A DNA stretch of 64,000 nt from Gongronella butleri (GCA_025201375.1 JAIWZP010000041.1:186001-250000), one strand, 5' to 3'; counted from the first letter of the stretch, positions 1 to 11,670 are shown. Numbers and translations are program-made. Notes: a model not told the origin generated them from the letters alone.

Positions 1-1
1 C

Positions 2-1114
2 GAGGAAAAGGCTGCCGAGGATGGCGACGAGCACCGCGACGACGACGTTTTGGATGAGGCCGCCGACGATGAAAAGAAGGATCTGGCCACGCAATGGATC
101 TACAAACACGCGATGCCTTTGTTTGGACCGATTGCCGCCAACAATTACATGGATTACGATTTGGCGGGCCTCCCTCTCGCGTATGTCTTTGTCGAGAATA
201 GCGAGCAATTGGCTGATCTGGACAAGGAAGTGCGTGCACTTGCGCGCAAGATGCGTGGTGAAATGTATTTTGTTTACCTCGATACCACACAGTATCCTGA
301 GCAAGCCGAATATCTTGGCATGCGCACCGACGACTCGAGCAATTCGACGGCGCTGTGGCCCGCGTTCATGATCCAAGCGCCCCCATTGAATCGCTACGTG
401 CTCGATCAATCCAAAGAGCTCACCATGACCGCGCTGCGCAACCATGTCGAGCAATTCCAGCGCGGCGAGGCCGAGCTCTTTTTGCTGTCGGCACCCGTGC
501 CCGCTGAGCCCTATGACGGCAACGTGCGCGTCGTCGTGGCGACGCAATTCCACGAGCTGGTCACTCAGTCGGCCACGCCGGTGCTGCTTGAAGTGTACGC
601 GCCATGGTGCGGCTTTTGCAAGGCGCTTGCGCCCGTGTATTCGCATCTGGCCGAGCACGTTCAAGAGCGCAAGCTGCCGCTCGTGGTTGCGAAAATGGAC
701 GGCACCGCCAACGATATCCCCGAGGATCTCCCTTACGATCTGCCTGTCGACGGCTATCCAACGATTTTCTACATTAGCAAGGATGCCAATGGCACGCCGT
801 ATGCCGACACTTTTTCGGGCGATCGCTCCTTCAGCGACCTGATCCAATTCATCGAGAAGCAGCCAGGCATGCCTACGCTGGATCTCACTGAGGAAGAACG
901 CGCCTGGGCACCCGTGGATACTGACGTGGAGGAGGAGGAGGAGCACATCCCTGGCGAGGATGGCGTGTGGCCTGATGAATATGAAGACGTTGAGGACGAT
1001 GAAGAAGAAGACACGCCTGTCCAGGCCGGTGATAAGTCAGAGGAGGAAGAGGAACAAGCAGCAGCGGCAACCCGAACACCCCCGTCACAGCCTGCACCTC
1101 ACGATGAATTATAG
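2..1114 (+). CDS. PDI1: Protein disulfide isomerase, C-terminal part (5' truncated by window edge)
   Basis: The frame is open from base 2 and stops at 1114, so the N-terminal part lies outside the window. PDI forms and reshuffles disulfides in the ER lumen. After an acidic stretch come b and b'-like thioredoxin-fold domains without active sites, then an a' domain with APWCGFCK (bases about 600-630) and the cis-proline motif GYPT. The tail is long and Asp/Glu-rich and ends in HDEL, the fungal ER-retrieval signal, which fixes the C-terminus. The active site reads CGFC rather than the usual CGHC; the residue between the cysteines tunes redox potential, so altered activity is an inference. No intron is seen in this part. 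Identity as the PDI family is secure; the exact paralogue is less so because the first domain is missing. Confidence 0.93.
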   Translation, partial: EEKAAEDGDEHRDDDVLDEAADDEKKDLATQWIYKHAMPLFGPIAANNYMDYDLAGLPLAYVFVENSEQLADLDKEVRALARKMRGEMYFVYLDTTQYPEQAEYLGMRTDDSSNSTALWPAFMIQAPPLNRYVLDQSKELTMTALRNHVEQFQRGEAELFLLSAPVPAEPYDGNVRVVVATQFHELVTQSATPVLLEVYAPWCGFCKALAPVYSHLAEHVQERKLPLVVAKMDGTANDIPEDLPYDLPVDGYPTIFYISKDANGTPYADTFSGDRSFSDLIQFIEKQPGMPTLDLTEEERAWAPVDTDVEEEEEHIPGEDGVWPDEYEDVEDDEEEDTPVQAGDKSEEEEEQAAAATRTPPSQPAPHDEL

Positions 1115-1199
1115 ATGTCCTCTTTCTTTTTCTTTTTTTTGTGATTCCAACCATTATTAAACAGCTAAAAAAAAAAAAAAGACCTGTAAAGTAATTTGG

Positions 1200-1345
1200 T
1201 AGAGGTGCAGCAGAGACACCTACTGTATTACTGTATAATACAGTAATACTGTAGGCTTCCAAAGTGTGATGATGCTGTAATGTCTGCAACATCGCGCGCG
1301 CTATGATATGATATCGATATGTGGATATGATACTGTAGGTACGCA
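1200..1345. repeat. TACTGTA-rich palindromic patch
   Basis: Several close copies of TACTGTA and its complement TACAGTA, including a near-palindrome around 1226-1252. The same heptamer recurs at about 2065-2130, 2200, 2275-2310, 2570-2590, 2800, 2870, 3025 and 3280, and again at 29040-29470. It is concentrated in the two spacers that carry repeat family 1 and is rare inside genes. Function unknown. Confidence 0.6.
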
Positions 1346-1439
1346 TCATATGATGCTGTATCATACAAAAAAAGCATCATCATGCACAAAAAAGGGCACA
1401 ACAATTGCATTTCACGAACGACAAGAACTCAAGAACACA

Positions 1440-2530
1440 AGAAGTAAAGCGCGTTGTTTTCCGGATTTGACGGCTTGTTGTGCCTCCAGAATTTTTTTAC
1501 GGCTTGCTGCCTTGCTCTCCCGCCAACGAAACCTGCGTCACGGTGTAGAAAACTATAGCCCACCAGTTCCCCAGCAGCACGTAGTGTTCAAGACGCACGG
1601 ACCTGCCCAATTTTTTTGGACTCGAAAATCCAAAAATCCTGCTATTTGTACTATTTTGCATTCATCTGGCCATCTGCTGCATGGTCGACCCCGCTCAAAA
1701 TAGCGGCATCGAAATCAACGCAAAATTTGCAACAAAAAAGCTTAAACTCCCAAAGCGCTGCGACCACTTTTGAAAAATTCAGGGGTCACTCAGGGGTCAC
1801 ACATTTCAATCTCAGAAAATGCCAAATTTGGAAAATTTCGAACTCCGAGTGATCAATGCATCCCAAGCAGGTAACTCCGACATTTTGCTATTGGCAGACA
1901 AAATGGCGGATCGTCCGAACTTTAAGAAAAATGCCCAAAGAGCAACGCATGAACGGCGATCGACTGAGAAAAGTGCCTACTTTGGGCAAGATTTTTTGCA
2001 AAAATTTAAGGTTTGACACTTCCAAATTAAGGTGTGTGGATTGCATGGAATTTTTATTTTTTTACAGTATTTTTTTACAGTATTTTTTATTTTGCACATT
2101 TTTATTTATGATACAGTACCGGTATTTTTACAGTATTATGCGGTGATGGGTGCGTGGGCTGCAGCAGCAGCCTCGTGAAATGACCGATGCGAAAAGTTAT
2201 TTATACAGTATAAAACACAAGCAAGCACACTGCAAGTCATCCCACCATTAGGTGCTTTGCCCCCCTGTTTGCTACTGTAGTAAAACTGGAATAAAAATCA
2301 CATGTTTACTGTATAGACCGTTGTCGAGCAAATCGCGATCAAAGATTTTGATGAAAAAGTGAATTTTCTCTGCGAGTTCTAGCCATCGATCGATGAAACT
2401 GGTCTCATTCGATACACTGTTCTACCGGTAGATGTTCAACAGCACAACAACAGGTGTCTTCGACACGTTAAAAGCGCTGTGTGTCGTCGTCTATCATAAT
2501 CAGTTGTTGCCGAGAACATCGAGATTGAAA
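1440..2530. repeat. Dispersed repeat family 1, copy A
   Basis: This stretch matches 27240-29150 in the same orientation. Shared landmarks include TGTGCCTCCAGAATTTTTTT (about 1480 and 27270), a GCATTCATCT segment, a block running from GCAAAATTTGCAACAAAAAA to about 2040 (pair at 28440-28764), and the GACACGTTAAAAGCG block near 2463 (pair near 29100). Copies differ by many substitutions and small indels, so they are old. No long open frame is conserved between them, which suggests a non-autonomous element or a decayed duplication. Copy A lacks the roughly 970 bp CAGGTC-rich block that splits copy B. Boundaries are approximate. Confidence 0.7.
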
Positions 2531-2622
2531 TTTTTGAAGGAGCTGATGATGAACGGTTTTCACAAGCATACTACAGTACAGTACTGTAGTAAATGATTCT
2601 CGATACGTATGATGATATGAAT

Positions 2623-3013
2623 TAGGGATCCTTAACGATCGATCAGGCCCCCTGATCGAAAAGATCGATAGTGATCGTTAAGATCGTAACTTCGTAAGAG
2701 ATCAAAATATCAAAAATTGTTCTTGTCGATCTTTCGATTTTTTGAGCAGATCGAAAAATCGTAAGCGATCGAAAGATCGACAGCGCTTCTTACAGCAGTA
2801 CTGTAAGTATTGATCTTTCATCTTCGATTTTTCGATCAGATCGAAAGATCGAAAGATCGATTCCCACTTACTGTATCGATCTTTACGATCTTATGATAAC
2901 GATCGATTTTTTTCTTAACGATCACTATTGATCGATCTTGACGAATCCCTTAACGATTCGATCGATCTCGATCTTTCAAAAAATCGATCGGATCGAATCG
3001 ATAAGGATCCCTA
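2623..3013. mobile_element. GATC-rich inverted-repeat element (MITE-like)
   Basis: The stretch begins with TAGGGATCCTTA (2623-2634) and ends with its exact reverse complement TAAGGATCCCTA (3002-3013). Inside, GATC, CGATC and GATCGAAAGATCGAT-type strings repeat in both orientations, so the strand could fold back on itself. GATATGA occurs just outside both ends and may be a target-site duplication, although two bases separate it from the left terminus. There is no coding capacity. A non-autonomous foldback element is the best guess; a simple expansion of GATC palindromes is the alternative. Confidence 0.5.
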
Positions 3014-3579
3014 GATATGATATCATACTGTATGATAAAATATATTATTTGGCGCTGGATTTTCACTGGCAAACAGGAATTTCGAGAATTTCTCGGGACT
3101 GGGCATGTGGGCAACCCGGTTCGCGAGAAAAACGAACACCGCTGAAGAACTGGGTCTACCATCAACTGGTCCAAATTTGGGACCAGCAGATGAGCAAGTT
3201 TCTGATAAAGCGCTAGTTTCATAGGCACAAAAAGGCCAGGGGGAAAGATCAACACCATCATGTGGTTTCATATCAATCTACAGTACATGTGCGCATTATT
3301 GAGCGCGTCGCGTTGGCATGTAGGTTCGTGCATAATTTAGTACATATCCAATTGACAAAGCTATCTAAGCACTCACCACGGCGACACTGATTTTCGCGCA
3401 AAATACACCTCTTCTCTGTGGACGACAACGGGATTCAATTTCGATTCATGGTGGTGGGAGCAACTCTCACAATTTTATTTGTTGGAGGAATGTTGCAAGG
3501 TCGCTGGCATGATGGACCAATTTAGGATGAGTAAAGGGGGAATGAGAGAAAGAAAGATAGAGGAGCTGGGGGACAAAGA

Positions 3580-4790
3580 CTATCGAGATGAGGAAGCAGT
3601 GGTGGATGCCAGTTTTCCATGCTTGATGCACTCGACGACCGAGGTGCCATCCTTGAATCTAGTCTTGAACAGCACGTTGGCATTATTGAACATGCCGTCC
3701 TTGAGGGACACGACCAAGAATTGCGAGCCTTTGAACCTCGTGCGGAGCAGCGAGCCGATGTTTTGCGTATGAGATATATCCAGTGCGGCATCGACCTCGT
3801 CCAGAATGTACATTGGAGCCGGTTTGAATTGCAACAGCGACAGGATCAACGACAGTGCAATCAGTGATCTAATAAAAAGCCAATGGCGCCATGAGTGGGG
3901 TTGCTTTTTTTTTTTTTTTCCCTCTTTTTTTTTCTGTTTTACCGTTGGCCACCGCTGAGCTCCGTCAGGCTGTGTTTCCAGATGCCGCCAAGGCACACCT
4001 TGACCTCCAAGCCTTCGTCAATGGACTTGCCCTCAGGCGGCTGCAGCTTACACGTGTTGCCGGCCAGTAAGTCGCCAAAGATCTCGGCAAAATCCCTTGA
4101 AAGAGAAAATGTACGCGTGTGAGTGGTCCAATTTTTTTCCTCCCGTCATGGGCACCTACTTGTTGACCTTGCGATGCGTGCGCTCCAGGGCTTCCATTTT
4201 GTACTCTTCCAAGGAATTGATGGTGTCTTCAATCTTGCGACGGTCCTTTTGCACGGTGTCAAGCATTTGCAGCAGCGATTTTTCCTTGGCTTCAACGCTG
4301 AAAAAGAGAATTTGGGAGATGAGGATTGCAAAAAAAAAAAAAAAAAAAGAGACGAGAGTCTTACTTGTCAATCATGTTCATGACGCGCGCATTGACCTTT
4401 TTGCGCATGGCGTCGTGTTTTGCAATGGCCTTTTGCAAGGCCTTTTTCGTCTCGGACACGTTCAGATTGCGGTAGTCGTAGGCGGAGTCTCGTTGGCCAA
4501 AGAGGTCCTTTTGATCCAAGATCCAGTCGTGCTCTTCCTCGAGCGCGTCAATCACCTGGCGAGCGCTCTGCAGCTCCTTTTGCTGGCGCTCGAGATCGTG
4601 CTGCGCCTTTTGCAGCTCCAGACGCGACTCCTTGACTTGCTTGTCCTTTTCCTTGTGCAGTGACTCCAATTCCTTCATCTCTTCATTGTACGCCTTCATC
4701 AAATTGATTTCGTCTTTCAGGCGTGCCTTGGTGTCGTCGGATTGGGTCTATATTATGATTAAAAAATGGATGAGCACCAAGCCAATTTGC

Positions 4791-4826
<36 letters not shown>

Positions 4827-7800
4827 TTGGTATCATTCAATTCTTGCTGTAGGGTAGCGATTGCTTGCTGGAGGTCTTTGATTGACGCTTCGCTTGTCTG
4901 GATCTTTTCTTGGTCCTTTTTCAAGTCGGACTCGAGCTCCTCTACAAAAAAAAAGGGGGGGGGGACGGATCAGTGACCATGAATATCATGTCGCATGTCG
5001 CGCAGAGTGCTTACCAATTTCAATCTCGAGCTTTTCAGCGCTGGTCTGGTGCTCGTTGAGTTGCTTTTCCGACTGGTTCAGCTGTTTCTTCATGTCGGTC
5101 ACTTTTTTCTAATGAATCAATTAAAAAAAAGGGTTGAGCCAATGAATGTCTAGCCCCTCCCCCCTTTTCTTTCTTTTCTTTTCTTGTTTTTTTTTACATT
5201 CATCTCATCGAGCTTGGACTGCTTGTTCGTGTTGTAATCGTTCATTTCACGCTCAATGCGATTTGCTTCCGCCATGGCGTCCTCATACTTGGCGTGAGCG
5301 TCGGCGGCCTTCGCCTCATGCTCGCGGATCTCGATTTTGATGGCGTCCACGCGCTGTGTGAGCTGCGAGTGCTTGCTATTGGCAAGGCGCGACTCCATGA
5401 GCTGGACCTCGTGGGTTTGGACATCAAGACGCTGCTTGAATTGGCTGTACGAGCGGATGGTCTGCTGGGCGTCCTGGAGCTGGCGGTCAATGTCGGCTAG
5501 GTTGTGACGCAGCGCTTTGAGTTCTTGGCGCACCGACGTCAATTCTTGCATTTTGATGAGAATGCCCGATGATTGAGGTCGCGAGCCACCTGTGATGGTG
5601 CCAAAGGGATCGTACACGTCGCCGTCGTACGTGACAGACTTTAGGCGCACGCGATTGTCATATGTCACCTGCTTGGCCGATTCAGCATCCGAGCAAATCA
5701 AGGTGCTGCCGAAAATATACTCCATTGCATTCTGCACTTCATCGTCGTACCCAATCAACGTCAGTGCAATGTCCACCTTGCCTGGGCTGATCCGCTTGGC
5801 CGTCGCCAATTTCTAAAACGAGCACATGAGAAAGAAAGAAAAAAGCTATGCTTGCATTTTTACCTCGGCGGACACTTGGAAGCCTGAAATCTTGTTGAGA
5901 GGGATCAGCGTGATGCGTCGACGCAGACGACCACGATCCAGCAGCTGCGCACCAACCACTTCATCTTGGACCACGACCTAAAAAAAAAAAAAGGAAAAGA
6001 CGCGTTAAAAACGCGTTTTGTTCTCTTTTTTTTTTTTTTTTGTTCTCTCCGCTTTTTTACATTGAAGAGTTTGCCGCTGGCGCACACCTCAAGGGCAGTG
6101 GCGGCGTTAAAGTTCTCCTTGTCAAGTGAGATGAGCTCCGCGACAAGGCCCTTGACTTTGGAGCGGTCAAAATTGGGCGTGGGGTCAGTGTATTGGAAGT
6201 CGACATTACTGAGCTGGCGTGACAGATCCTCTTCGCGGTCCGTGAGGTCCTGGATGTCCTCGCGGATCCTGGTGCGCTGCGCATTGAGCTCTTGTTCACG
6301 ATCAGGGTTCCAGTTCAACTGCGCCAATTGTATCTACATACAAAATGAGAATAAGTTTTTTTTTTCACGGAATTCGCCCTTTTTTTTTTTTTTTTTTTTC
6401 TTACCTGCAGAGTCTCGAGCGACTGCTTTTTGGATGCAATGTCGCGGATAAGGCCCTGATCCTGCTGCTCGGTCTTTTTTGCCTGCTGGGTCTTTTCGTT
6501 TAGCTCGCGCTGCAGATGGGTCACGTTGAGCCGGGCCTGTTTTTCGGCGGTGGCGGCCTCGGCGGCTGTGTTTTTAAAGCTTTGGAATCGCTCATGATAG
6601 CCAGACTCCTGGCCCTCCTCGGCCGTGATGCCCGTCGTCAGCGACTGCAGCAATTCCGCTGTGCGATGCATTTCTTTGGTCTTGCCGTCATGAATCTGCT
6701 TGAATTGGTCGTAATCCTGCTTGATCTCCTCGTAAATAAGGCGCTTCTCCGTCACTACGCGGTTGGTCTATCAGAGAAATAAAAAATGAGCATTGAGCCG
6801 CCCCCTTTTTTTGCACGTCACTTTGCCCACAAAATGGTTTTTACCTCATTGAGCGACATTGACAAAGAGTCGTAGGTGCCTTCTTCGTCGACAAGGGATG
6901 ATTTTTGAAGGTCGAGTTTCGTCTTGATGCTCACAAGCTGCGTGGCGAGATCCTGGACTTGCTTTTCGAGGTTGTCGATGGTGCTGCCGCCCGCATTTTG
7001 TGCGCGCCAGCGGTCCATGGCGGCATCCTTGTCCTGCTCGAGTGCGGCCATCTCGGTCGACAGCTGGTCGATCAAATTGGCAAGCTCGTCAATGCGCTGC
7101 TGGCGTCGATCGTCCTCGGGACGGTGCAATCGCTGCTCGTGCTTGTAGTATTCGTACGAGATCATCAGGCGGTTCAGACGCTCCATCTCCGCCTCGGTGC
7201 GCTGGAATTCAAGGTAATGCTGCTTCTCGGCGCGCAATTGATCGAGACGCGGCGTGATCTCCTCGCGTAAAATCTATTCAAACGAGTAAAAAATAGGAAA
7301 TTGGCGCTTCGAAATGCCAAAAAAAAAGACGCGTCTTTTCCTTACCGAATTGATCTCTTCGACCTTCCTTTCCTTCTTGGCCATGGTGGCAAACGCCTTG
7401 ATCTTTCTGTCTTCAAACATCTTTGTGCCGGCAGCCTCCTCGACCATGCTGAGGATCTCGGTGGGCTTCATGTTGAGAACCTTGGTAATCCTGCCTTGCA
7501 TAATCAAAAAGTGTGGATTGTTGATGTTGAGCTGCACCGATTGGAACAGATTCTGCACGGTCTGCTGCTGCGCGGTGTGGCCATTGAGGATGTATTTTGT
7601 CTTGCCGCTGATCAGCACCTAAAATGAAAGAAAAAAGACGCGCTCGTGAGCTCTCTTTTTCTCTCTTTGATAGCATTGCGCGTCTTGCAATGGCTTTTTT
7701 TTTTTTTTTTTTTTTTGAGCTTTTACCTGGCGGGTGACGGTGATTTGGCGGTATGTCTCAAAGCCAACAGGGCTCTGGTGGCGATCTTCATTATTAAACA

Positions 7801-8106
7801 CAATAGTGACGGACGCCTTGGTGACGCCTGCTTGGCCGCGCTTGTAAATAAGGTCCCTCAGGTTGCTTGCACGCACCTAAAACAAGGCGTCAGTGATAAA
7901 AAATTAAAAAAAAGGCGGCAAAAATAGAGAAAACATACGTGACTCAGGTTGGTGATGCCCAGAACGAAGCAAATCGCGTCGAGAATGTTGGACTTGCCCG
8001 AGCCGTTCAAGCCAGTGATAGCATTGAATTGCGGATCCCAGCCCGTGATGTGCGTACGGGACACATACGACTTGAAACCCTCGATAATCAGCTCCTCAAG
8101 GAACAT
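3580..8106 (-). CDS. SMC2: Condensin subunit SMC2
   Basis: ATPase core of condensin, which pairs with SMC4 to compact chromosomes. Fourteen exons, 5' to 3': 8106-7939, 7876-7727, 7618-7346, 7273-6845, 6767-6405, 6333-6061, 5977-5864, 5812-5198, 5108-5015, 4941-4826, 4747-4365, 4297-4160, 4095-3943, 3868-3580. They give 1185 residues, the usual SMC2 length. The start [14 protein letters not shown] and the Walker A GLNGSGKS (about 32-39) match SMC2 rather than SMC4, as does [20 protein letters not shown]. Two coiled-coil arms flank a hinge (about 520-680) with [10 protein letters not shown]. The signature LSGGQR (about 1085-1090) is split by the last intron, and Walker B MYILDE follows PAP. All catalytic motifs are intact. 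Several introns carry long A or T runs, for example near 4330 and 4797-4823. Confidence 0.97.
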
Positions 8107-8502
8107 GAGGACAAAATAAAAGTAAAAGAGGGAAGGAAAAGAAAGGGGCGAGCGACGTGCGACACGGTACTCCGCTCTTTTTAAATTTTTATTGCCACAC
8201 GCGCGCCGCTCGCGCAGCGAATCGGACCATTCCATTTTCATTTCTTGCAAATCTCGACAATGAAGAGCCATTGAGCCACAAGGTGGCATCCATCAGGGAA
8301 GCTGCTTTAGTGGAGCAACTTTTGCAGCTTTTTTTTCAATTTGAGTCACTTGCTTATTTCGCGCAAAATCTCATAAAAAGGTGGGTTTTGCGAGTTTCTT
8401 GCGCGTCACGGGCATCCAAACCTCATGGCGCACCCAACGAAATAGGGTTTATTCGACGCATAAAGCATATCTACTTCAAAAGTAGGCCCGGCCCGTCAGC
8501 CA
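8107..8502. promoter_or_regulatory. Intergenic region upstream of SMC2
   Basis: About 400 bp between the SMC2 start and a possible small gene on the other strand, so it may serve as a divergent promoter. No convincing TATA box or known operator was seen. Confidence 0.3.
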
Positions 8503-8544
8503 ATGGACAAGGTAGAGAGTGCATGAAACCATTTTCGTTAAAAC

Positions 8545-8603
<59 letters not shown>

Positions 8604-8796
8604 CATTTGCGCCTGCTTGCAGGGCGCTACTGTCGGGGACGCGCTTGAAAACGTTTCCGCCACGCTCTGCAATACGATTGACGCGCTCTGGGAAGCCATT
8701 GGCGTGCCTTTTGTCGCCATTTACGCGATCTTTTTAATTTTTGCTGCGTTTTCGTTGTTAATTTTATTTTGGATGAAGAATGCGTTTTTTATTTAA
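8503..8796 (+). CDS. Possible 60-residue single-pass membrane protein
   Basis: Two-exon model: ATGGACAAG (8503-8511), an intron 8512-8622 starting GTAGAG and ending TGCTTGCAG, then 8623-8796. It gives 60 residues with a hydrophobic helix at about 32-52 (IGVPFVAIYAIFLIFAAFSL) and a short C-terminal tail. The intron holds an uninterrupted run of 50 T (8551-8600). I do not recognise a family. The first exon is only three codons, so the start could be wrong. The gene lies between SMC2 and the kinase-like gene, both on the opposite strand. Confidence 0.4.
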
Positions 8797-9065
8797 TTGG
8801 TTCTGGGGAGGGAGAGAACAGGGAACGTGGTGAATGAGGGTTGGATGGGGGGAATACAAACAGGGATCGAAAAAGCAGCAATAAATCATTACAAACAATT
8901 TTACGTGCTAGACACGGGAAAGAGGGCAAGACAAGAAGGTGAGAAACAAACAGAGGGGGACGAGTGAGTGAGCCAGGGAGAGAGGAGAGGGAGGGGGGAT
9001 AAAAGATGAATGGAGACACGCGCGCACAAAAAGAGTTGAGAGAAACACAACCAAAAAGAGCAAAA

Positions 9066-11103
9066 TCATAGACCTGGTGCGGGCTGTGTTGTGACGGAGC
9101 AAGAAGCTGCTAGCGTACGGGAATCACGGAAGAGGTGTACAGGGCTTGGGTAGCTTGCGAGCCCATGATTGATGGAGCGCGTGATGGAGGCACTAAGGAT
9201 GACATTGTTCTGCAATCTAGTCAGACGGTGCTCTGGCTGCGAGAAGGTGTTTTTGTGCACTCTAATGAACTCCTGGGTTTCGGATTGGCGTTTTTGGATA
9301 TACTGGATGGTGTCCTGGTGGATGGGCAGGACTTTGGGCGAGCCAGATTCGGCGACATAGGTGATTGGCATCTTTTCTAGGCGGCGATAGACGGCATACG
9401 CGGTGGGCCGCAGCGCCGGGTCCTCCTGGAGGCAGTCCGTGTACAATTGCTCCCATTCGGGTAGAATGCCGGGCAATGGCTCGATGCGAAAGACCCAGGG
9501 ATCAACGGGCGCGTTGGCGGGAAAAGTCAGGCGTGAAATGAGTTGCCATAGGATGACGCCGAGCGCGTAGACGTCCGCCTCGGTGGTGGGCCCCGTCAGG
9601 CCCTTGGCAACCTCGGGCGCAACGTATGGCCAGCGGCCACTCAGACCACCTTTGCGATTCACGTGTTGTACGTGATATGGATTGGGAATCGGCGGAAACG
9701 GCGTAGGCAGCGGGATTTCCTGCGGTGACGTGGGCGGTGTCGGCGACAAAATGTCGGCCGTCGGCGTGCCGGCCGCCGTGGGTAGCATCGACGACGTGGA
9801 AGCCGAAAAAGACGGCTTGCGCTGCATAAACGTTGCATCGACAAGCTCGCCAATGCTGTCATCGAAATTGAACAAGATATTGCGCGGATGCACATTGCCG
9901 TGGATGTATTCCCAATGCAGGTCTTTGATTGCCTTGGTAATGCTGAGCGCCAGTCGCAATGGCTTTTGATAGTCGACAGGCATCACTTGCTGCAAATTCG
10001 TCTCGAGATTGCCAAAAGTCGCCTTGCGCATCACCATCATCACATAACTATACCCCGTGCGCTGGTCCATGTGCACCGTCAACCCATACAGTGGAATGGT
10101 CGATGCAATTAGACTCGGGTCGATGTCGAATTTCTTGTATGTTGCAAAAAAAAAAAAAAAAGGGGCGAAAAAAGGCCAAAAAAAAAAAAAGAAAAAAGAA
10201 AAAAGAAAATCAGCATGGCTTTTTTTTTTTTTTTTATTGCTTACCTCGTTGTTGGGATCATAAGTGAGTCCCTTTAAAAAGACGACATCCCAGCGCTCAG
10301 GGACCTTTTCGTGGGATTGGCGGTATGGTGGGACGAAACGGGCAAAATAGGAGGAAGCGAGGCGATCGTCGCTCTCCATATGTGTCTTTAGTTCTTCTTT
10401 TTCGCTGAACCAAGACGGTGGGAAGAAAGGGATGGTGTTGAGGCGCACGGTGCCGGCATTGGATAACACCTTGTTGGATTTTTGCCAATTCAAAAGATAG
10501 CCACAGATCTTTTTGAGCAGCTCCTGGTGATGCGGGTGGATGCGATTGCGCTCCGCGACGTGGTTCAGACATGGCAAGATCGTCTCGAGCGAATAGGGGT
10601 CCTCGTTGAGTGGATCGATCCCAGACCAATACCACATTTGCTCCAACGACAGCACGACGTTCCACTTTTGATACCATTGGTCGTGAATATCCCAGACCTA
10701 CAATAAAAGGAGGAGGGGCGCGTGTGAGTCATAAAAAAAAAACAAGAAAAAAAAAAGACAAAAGGGGCGAAATGCGCGGCGAAATGGCCATGGACGGGGC
10801 CATTGAGCGCGGAGCGGCGGCGGTAGGGACGCGCCCGGTGCGCGCGCGAACGCGTGATTTTTTTTTTTTACGAGATGATCGTCTTACGTAGCGGCCAAAT
10901 TTGGGGTGCATTTCATATTGTGCGGCGCGATCCTCTCTGAAGCGATGAAAAGCAACCTCAAAATCCATATCGGTCATTAGCTCCTGAGGGAGCTTGGTGA
11001 CATAGCCGTCGAGATCCAAGCAGCTGGGGTATTTGAGTATGAGGGGCCGTGCGTACTTTTGAAAAAAGTGGGCGTCGCAAGCCAACAAATAAGCTCCAAG
11101 CAT
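9066..11103 (-). CDS. Protein kinase-like protein lacking catalytic residues
   Basis: Three exons, 11103-10888, 10697-10245 and 10133-9066, give 578 residues. The C-terminal half has the outline of a kinase domain: a catalytic-loop-like HGNVHPRNILF, an APE motif in PYVAPEV, and a helix-F-like DVYALGVILWQLIS. The catalytic loop has HGN where active kinases have HRD, the DFG position reads GELVDAT, and no VAIK lysine or glycine-rich loop is evident. A pseudokinase is therefore the best reading. The N-terminal 220 residues have no domain I recognise. A Pro/Ser/Thr-rich insert sits just before the activation-segment region. The start is the first ATG of the open frame; no acceptor was seen just upstream. 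A role as a signalling scaffold is inference. Confidence 0.75.
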
Positions 11104-11601
11104 ATATTAAAGCACGAGCAAGGGAGAGGGTGAAGGAAGGGTATGATAAAGGAAAAGAGAGGGAGTGGGTGAGAAGGGGAGGTCAGAACGCAAAGACCAA
11201 GTGAAAAAAAAAAAAGTGTTGTAAACAAAGGGTTGGTCGCGCGCGTGTTGCAAAGAAGGGGGAGAGGGTCAGCTGTTGGCACAAAAGGGTAGGAAGAGAG
11301 ACGCAAGAGGGGGGGGGAACGAGGAAGACGTCTGTTGAACTGCTGCCTAGTGGCTCATACACAAAAAGTAAAAAAAAGGGAAAGCAAAGCAAGAGAGAGA
11401 AAAAAAAAAAAGAGGGCAAACAAGAAAAAGACAAGGAATAATAAGGTAAAAGAAGCAACAGCGAGAAAAAAAAAAGAGGGAGAACAAAGACCCAATGATC
11501 CAGACTCAACTTCGATCTGTGGGATCCTCTTTTTTTTTTTTTATTTCTTGGGGGGTGACAGGAAAAAAAAAAAAAAAAAAAAAGACAAGCATCTCGGTTC
11601 G

Positions 11602-11639
<38 letters not shown>

Positions 11640-11670
11640 GCTTCATGCAAGGAAAGCATCGAACCTTGTT
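11104..11670. other. Spacer rich in A and T homopolymers
   Basis: Contains A runs near 11204, 11401, 11466 and 11562 and a long T run at about 11603-11638. No gene seen. Confidence 0.6.

Larger units (their letters stand above)
1115..3579. other. Gene-free spacer between PDI and SMC2
   Basis: No gene recognised. It holds repeat family 1 copy A, the GATC-rich element and scattered TACTGTA palindromes. The remainder (3014-3579) has only short frames with no family resemblance. Confidence 0.6.

Noticed and set aside
3580..8106. SMC3 or SMC4 instead of SMC2
   Set aside because: The [14 protein letters not shown] start, the [20 protein letters not shown] stretch and the C-terminal [14 protein letters not shown] are SMC2-specific.
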